Source: Salibacterium aidingense DSM 18341 (GTDB taxonomy: Bacteria; Bacillota; Bacilli; Bacillales; Marinococcaceae). From it: DNA of 64,000 nt. Shown here piece after piece: positions 61,383-64,000 of the stretch (positions within the stretch are counted from its first letter, which is position 1; the number at the start of each line of letters is the position of its first letter). The stretch spans positions 1 through 64,000 of the forward strand of contig NZ_AUCI01000016.1 of NCBI RefSeq assembly GCF_000429685.1, in the 5' to 3' direction. A program made the translations under genes and the position numbers. Under the pieces are notes generated by a model that saw only the letters and a list, made by a program, of their open reading frames with translations, had not been told where the DNA came from and did not search any database.

Positions 61383-61457
61383 GGCCCGTTGGTCAAGTGG
61401 TTAAGACACCGCCCTTTCACGGCGGTAACACGGGTTCGAATCCCGTACGGGTCACCA
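61383..61457 (+). tRNA. trnY-Glu: tRNA-Glu (anticodon TTC)
   Basis: 75 nt including CCA. Acceptor GGCCCGT / ACGGGTC, anticodon loop CTTTCAC (TTC), T-arm CGGGTTCGAATCCCG. Second tRNA of the cluster. Confidence 0.96.
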
Positions 61458-61623
61458 TCTTATCTTTCTGGTAGTTGAGGAAGAGAATCGTCTCCTTGCT
61501 TTTGAAAAGAAGAAGCAAGAAGGTCGAGGAAACAAACGAGGAAGGAATGGAGCGTACATCAGTACGTGACATGACCGCCCGAGAGCAGTTGACGAAGAGA
61601 TTCGCAGCTTATTCTTTTCAAAA
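61458..61623 (+). other. 166-bp spacer between tRNA-Glu and tRNA-Asp with inverted repeat
   Basis: A non-coding-looking stretch inside the tRNA cluster, longer than the other spacers (26-27 bp). It contains GCGTACATCAGTACGT, an inverted CGTAC/GTACG repeat, and purine-rich segments. No start codon with ribosome binding site opens a credible gene. Possibly a multi-copy element or processing region. Confidence 0.5.
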
Positions 61624-61699
61624 GGGCCTGTGGTGTAGCGGTTAACATGCCTGCCTGTCACGCAGGAGATCGCGGGTTCGATTCCCGTCAGGCCCGCCA
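61624..61699 (+). tRNA. trnY-Asp: tRNA-Asp (anticodon GTC)
   Basis: 76 nt including CCA. Acceptor GGGCCTG / CAGGCCC, anticodon loop CTGTCAC (GTC), T-arm CGCGGGTTCGATTCCCG. Confidence 0.97.
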
Positions 61700-61725
61700 T
61701 TTTATCCATATAACATAATAAAAAT

Positions 61726-61801
61726 GGCTCGATAGCTCAGTCGGTAGAGCAGTGGACTGAAAATCCTCGTGTCGGCGGTTCGATTCCGTCTCGAGCCACC
61801 A
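61726..61801 (+). tRNA. trnY-Phe: tRNA-Phe (anticodon GAA)
   Basis: 76 nt including CCA. Acceptor GGCTCGA / TCGAGCC, D-arm TAGCTCAGTCGGT, anticodon loop CTGAAAA (GAA), T-arm GGCGGTTCGATTCCGTC. Last of the cluster before walR. Confidence 0.97.
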
Positions 61802-61821
61802 CTAACTATAAGATGAAACGT

Positions 61822-61851
61822 AACGTCTGGAACACCGTCCAGACGTTTTTT
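61822..61851 (+). terminator. Terminator of the tRNA cluster
   Basis: AACGTCTGG / CCAGACGTT perfect 9-bp stem, 8-nt loop, T6. Confidence 0.88.
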
Positions 61852-61880
61852 GATATGGGATAACCGGGGTCCTTTCCCTA

Positions 61881-61889
61881 TGTTATAAT
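61881..61889 (+). promoter_or_regulatory. Extended -10 promoter of walRK
   Basis: TGTTATAAT (TG-n-TATAAT, hexamer 61884-61889) about 90 bp before walR, with a poor -35 region, as expected for an extended -10 promoter. Confidence 0.6.
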
Positions 61890-61980
61890 GAAAGGTAGAA
61901 TAAAATAGTTAGGTTTTCCTGCTTTATTGGGGGACGAAGCATACATTTCTGAATTCATGAAGGAAACGGAGCGAATGGAT

Positions 61981-62688
61981 ATGGACGAAAAAATATTAGT
62001 CGTAGATGATGAACAACCGATCGCCGATATTTTAGATTTTAATTTGAAAAAAGAAGGCTTTGAAGTAGAAGTAGCGTACGATGGGAATGAAGCGTTGGAA
62101 AAGGTTCATGAATTTGTTCCGGACCTGGTGCTTCTTGATATTATGCTTCCGCATAAGGATGGCATGGAAGTATGCCGTGAAATTCGTAAATATTTTGATA
62201 TGCCGATTATCATGCTGACAGCCAAAGATGCAGAAATTGATAAAGTACTTGGTCTGGAACTTGGGGCGGATGATTATGTAACCAAGCCTTTCAGTAACCG
62301 GGAACTGCTGGCAAGGGTAAAAGCGAATCTGCGCCGGCTTCAGGCTGTGCCGGAAGAAAATCAGTCGAAACAAAAGCAGATTGAAGTCGGGGGATTGACG
62401 ATTGATCCGGATGCCTACCTTGTTTCCAAGCGGGGCGACCCGATTGATTTGACCCATCGGGAATTTGAACTCGTTCATTACTTAGCAAGACATCTTGGAC
62501 AAGTTATGACAAGGGAGCACCTTCTCCAGGCCGTGTGGGGGTATGATTATTTTGGAGATGTACGAACCGTGGATGTAACGGTGCGCAGACTCCGTGAAAA
62601 AGTGGAGGACAATCCCAGCTACCCTATGTGGATTGTAACAAGAAGAGGCGTGGGGTATTACTTAAAACATCCTGAACAGGAGAAGTAG
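61981..62688 (+). CDS. walR: Essential response regulator WalR (YycF)
   Basis: 235 residues from ATG 61981 ([18 protein letters not shown]), the same length and start pattern as B. subtilis WalR. Receiver domain with phospho-acceptor Asp in LVLLDIML (about 53), Thr in [11 protein letters not shown] and Lys in VTKPFS; then an OmpR-type winged helix ([36 protein letters not shown]). It controls cell-wall hydrolases and matches WalK, encoded next. Internal ATGs upstream of 61981 lack a good ribosome binding site. Confidence 0.98.
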   Translation: MDEKILVVDDEQPIADILDFNLKKEGFEVEVAYDGNEALEKVHEFVPDLVLLDIMLPHKDGMEVCREIRKYFDMPIIMLTAKDAEIDKVLGLELGADDYVTKPFSNRELLARVKANLRRLQAVPEENQSKQKQIEVGGLTIDPDAYLVSKRGDPIDLTHREFELVHYLARHLGQVMTREHLLQAVWGYDYFGDVRTVDVTVRRLREKVEDNPSYPMWIVTRRGVGYYLKHPEQEK

Positions 62689-62690
62689 TG

Positions 62691-64000
62691 ATGAAAATAG
62701 GGGACTTTTTTAAATCGATCCATTTTAAAATGATCACCATTTTTATGCTCCTCATTTTTATAGCGGTGCAGGTCATTGGGGTGTATTTTACAGGAGAACT
62801 GGAAGCGCAGCTGAAAGAAAACCATGAAGATATGATTGTGGAGCGCGCGGACCTGCTGGAATATAACGTGAAACAGGAGCTGACCCGGAACCGGGATGAG
62901 GAAGAAGAACCGTTGGAAGATGATATAGAAACACTCCTTCAGGAATTTTTTTCGGTGGAGGGAATGGAAGCCCAGGTGATCGGTCCCAACCAACAGATAC
63001 TGGGAACGTCCGAATGGAATGATCAGAATATCGTAGGACAGCAGAGTACGGAGGTGAGGGTGGAACGCGCACTTCTTGGAACCCCGGCTAAGACCATAGT
63101 GAGAGATCAATCAGGAGACCGGATTCGTGTGATTGCCCAGCCGATTGAAGAAAATGGAGAAATACTGGGAGCCATTTATATCGAAGCAAGCATGAAAGCT
63201 ATTTATCAGGAAATGGATGAAATTAATTCCATTTTTATAAAGGGAACCATTATAGCTCTTGGTATTACAGCATTGCTGGGTATATTACTATCCCAGACCA
63301 TCACCCGTCCGATCGTAGATATGCGCCGCCAGGCCAGAGTGATGAGGGAGGGGGATTTCTCCCGTCGTGTCCGGGTTTACGGCCAGGACGAAATCGGCCA
63401 ATTGGCTGAATCTTTTAATGCTCTCACGATGAATTTGAAAGAGGCCCATGCGACAACGGAAGGAGAGCGGAAAAAGCTCAGCTCTGTCCTGACTCATATG
63501 ACCGATGGTGTGATCGCGACAGACGAATTAGGGCGGATTATTCTCATGAATAAGAGAGCGGAACAACTTCTGAATGTCAATAGTAATCAGATTATAGGGG
63601 CGTCGCTGCCGGAAATGCTGCACTTGTCTGAAACCGTCGCTCCAAGCGATTTATATGATTATTCGGACGCAATTCTGTTGGATTTTAGTAATGAAGAAGA
63701 AGCGTTTTTGCTTGAAGCCAACTTTTCTGTCATCCGAAACGAAGATGGACCGGTTAATGGTTTGATTACCGTCCTGCATGACGTCACTGAAAAAGAAACG
63801 ATTGAAAGGGAACGCCGGGAATTTGTGGCCAATGTGTCTCATGAACTTAGAACACCGTTAACGACGATGAGAAGTTATCTGGAAGCATTGGAAGATGGAG
63901 CGATGGAAGATGAAAACATAGGTCCCCGTTTTTTAAAAGTAACACAGAATGAAACAGAACGTATGATTCGGCTCGTCAATGATTTACTGCAGTTGTCCAA
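62691..64000 (+). CDS. walK: Sensor histidine kinase WalK (YycG), 3' end beyond the window
   Basis: At least 436 residues are visible, continuing past base 64000. First membrane helix (about 14-34), an extracytoplasmic domain rich in acidic residues, second helix near 183-205, a HAMP domain (SQTITRPIVDMRRQARVMRE), a PAS domain, and the phospho-acceptor His in NVSHELRTPLTTMRSY. WalK phosphorylates WalR. ATG 62691 follows the walR stop by 2 bp, so translation is coupled. The ATP-binding domain lies outside the window. Confidence 0.97.
   Translation, partial: MKIGDFFKSIHFKMITIFMLLIFIAVQVIGVYFTGELEAQLKENHEDMIVERADLLEYNVKQELTRNRDEEEEPLEDDIETLLQEFFSVEGMEAQVIGPNQQILGTSEWNDQNIVGQQSTEVRVERALLGTPAKTIVRDQSGDRIRVIAQPIEENGEILGAIYIEASMKAIYQEMDEINSIFIKGTIIALGITALLGILLSQTITRPIVDMRRQARVMREGDFSRRVRVYGQDEIGQLAESFNALTMNLKEAHATTEGERKKLSSVLTHMTDGVIATDELGRIILMNKRAEQLLNVNSNQIIGASLPEMLHLSETVAPSDLYDYSDAILLDFSNEEEAFLLEANFSVIRNEDGPVNGLITVLHDVTEKETIERERREFVANVSHELRTPLTTMRSYLEALEDGAMEDENIGPRFLKVTQNETERMIRLVNDLLQLS

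Overview
The window spans the replication origin of an endospore-forming, low-to-medium GC Bacillota of the family Bacillaceae. Gene content and order follow the Bacillus subtilis origin region closely. Reading outward from dnaA, the minus-strand arm holds dnaA-dnaN-yaaA-recF-remB-gyrB-gyrA, then yaaC/guaB-dacA-pdxS-pdxT-serS-tRNA-Ser, then tadA-SRP RNA-dnaX-yaaK-recR-yaaL-bofA and the start of a 16S rRNA gene. The plus-strand arm holds rpmH-rnpA-yidC(spoIIIJ)-jag-mnmE-mnmG-rsmG-noc-soj-spo0J, then yyaC, a YkvI-type membrane protein, yyzM, ychF, rpsF-ssb-rpsR, yybS-gdpP-rplI-dnaB-purA, four tRNAs and walR-walK (walK is cut by the window end). Sporulation genes (bofA, yyaC, spoIIIJ, soj/spo0J) support a spore former. 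The genus cannot be fixed from the sequence alone.

Layout: (1) 1-5143, rRNA promoters and the DNA repair / polymerase III tau / SRP RNA / tRNA deaminase block, all on the minus strand. (2) About 5200-19880, a 14.7 kb accessory region where B. subtilis has dck-dgk-yaaH-yaaI. It holds an alcohol dehydrogenase, a TetR-controlled small exporter, an unknown 404-residue protein, a threonine-synthase-like PLP enzyme, an XRE/membrane-protein pair, a LacI-controlled tripartite tricarboxylate transporter (TTT) operon with an enolase-superfamily enzyme and a phosphodiesterase, and a YoaT (DUF817) membrane protein. (3) 19884-38192, a short-chain reductase, tRNA-Ser, an Lrp regulator, serS with a T-box leader, vitamin B6 synthesis, dacA, guaB, yaaC, an HD-GYP protein, gyrase, recF and dnaN. 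(4) 38193-40320, a bipartite oriC around dnaA, with DnaA boxes, an AT-rich unwinding element and DnaA-trio repeats. (5) 40323-64000, the conserved plus-strand arm.

How the parts work together: most genes serve replication initiation and elongation (dnaA, dnaN, dnaX, dnaB, gyrAB, recF, recR, ssb), origin segregation and division control (soj, spo0J, noc), translation and tRNA modification (rpmH, rnpA, rpsF, rpsR, rplI, mnmE, mnmG, rsmG, tadA, serS, tRNAs, SRP RNA), nucleotide synthesis (guaB, purA), cell wall control (walRK, dacA, gdpP, jag) and membrane protein insertion (yidC, SRP RNA). Regulation readable in the DNA includes two identical 18-bp LacI-family operators, a TetR operator, an XRE operator candidate, a serine T-box, an S6:S18 leader in front of rpsF, a PurR-box-like inverted repeat at purA, and three perfect Noc-binding sites.

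The most unusual structure is a roughly 180-bp four-unit repeat present three times in intergenic DNA (6444-6623, 19636-19815, 42557-42735). The TTT/enolase/phosphodiesterase operon is the best candidate for an undescribed pathway. I see no CRISPR array, prophage or intact insertion sequence.
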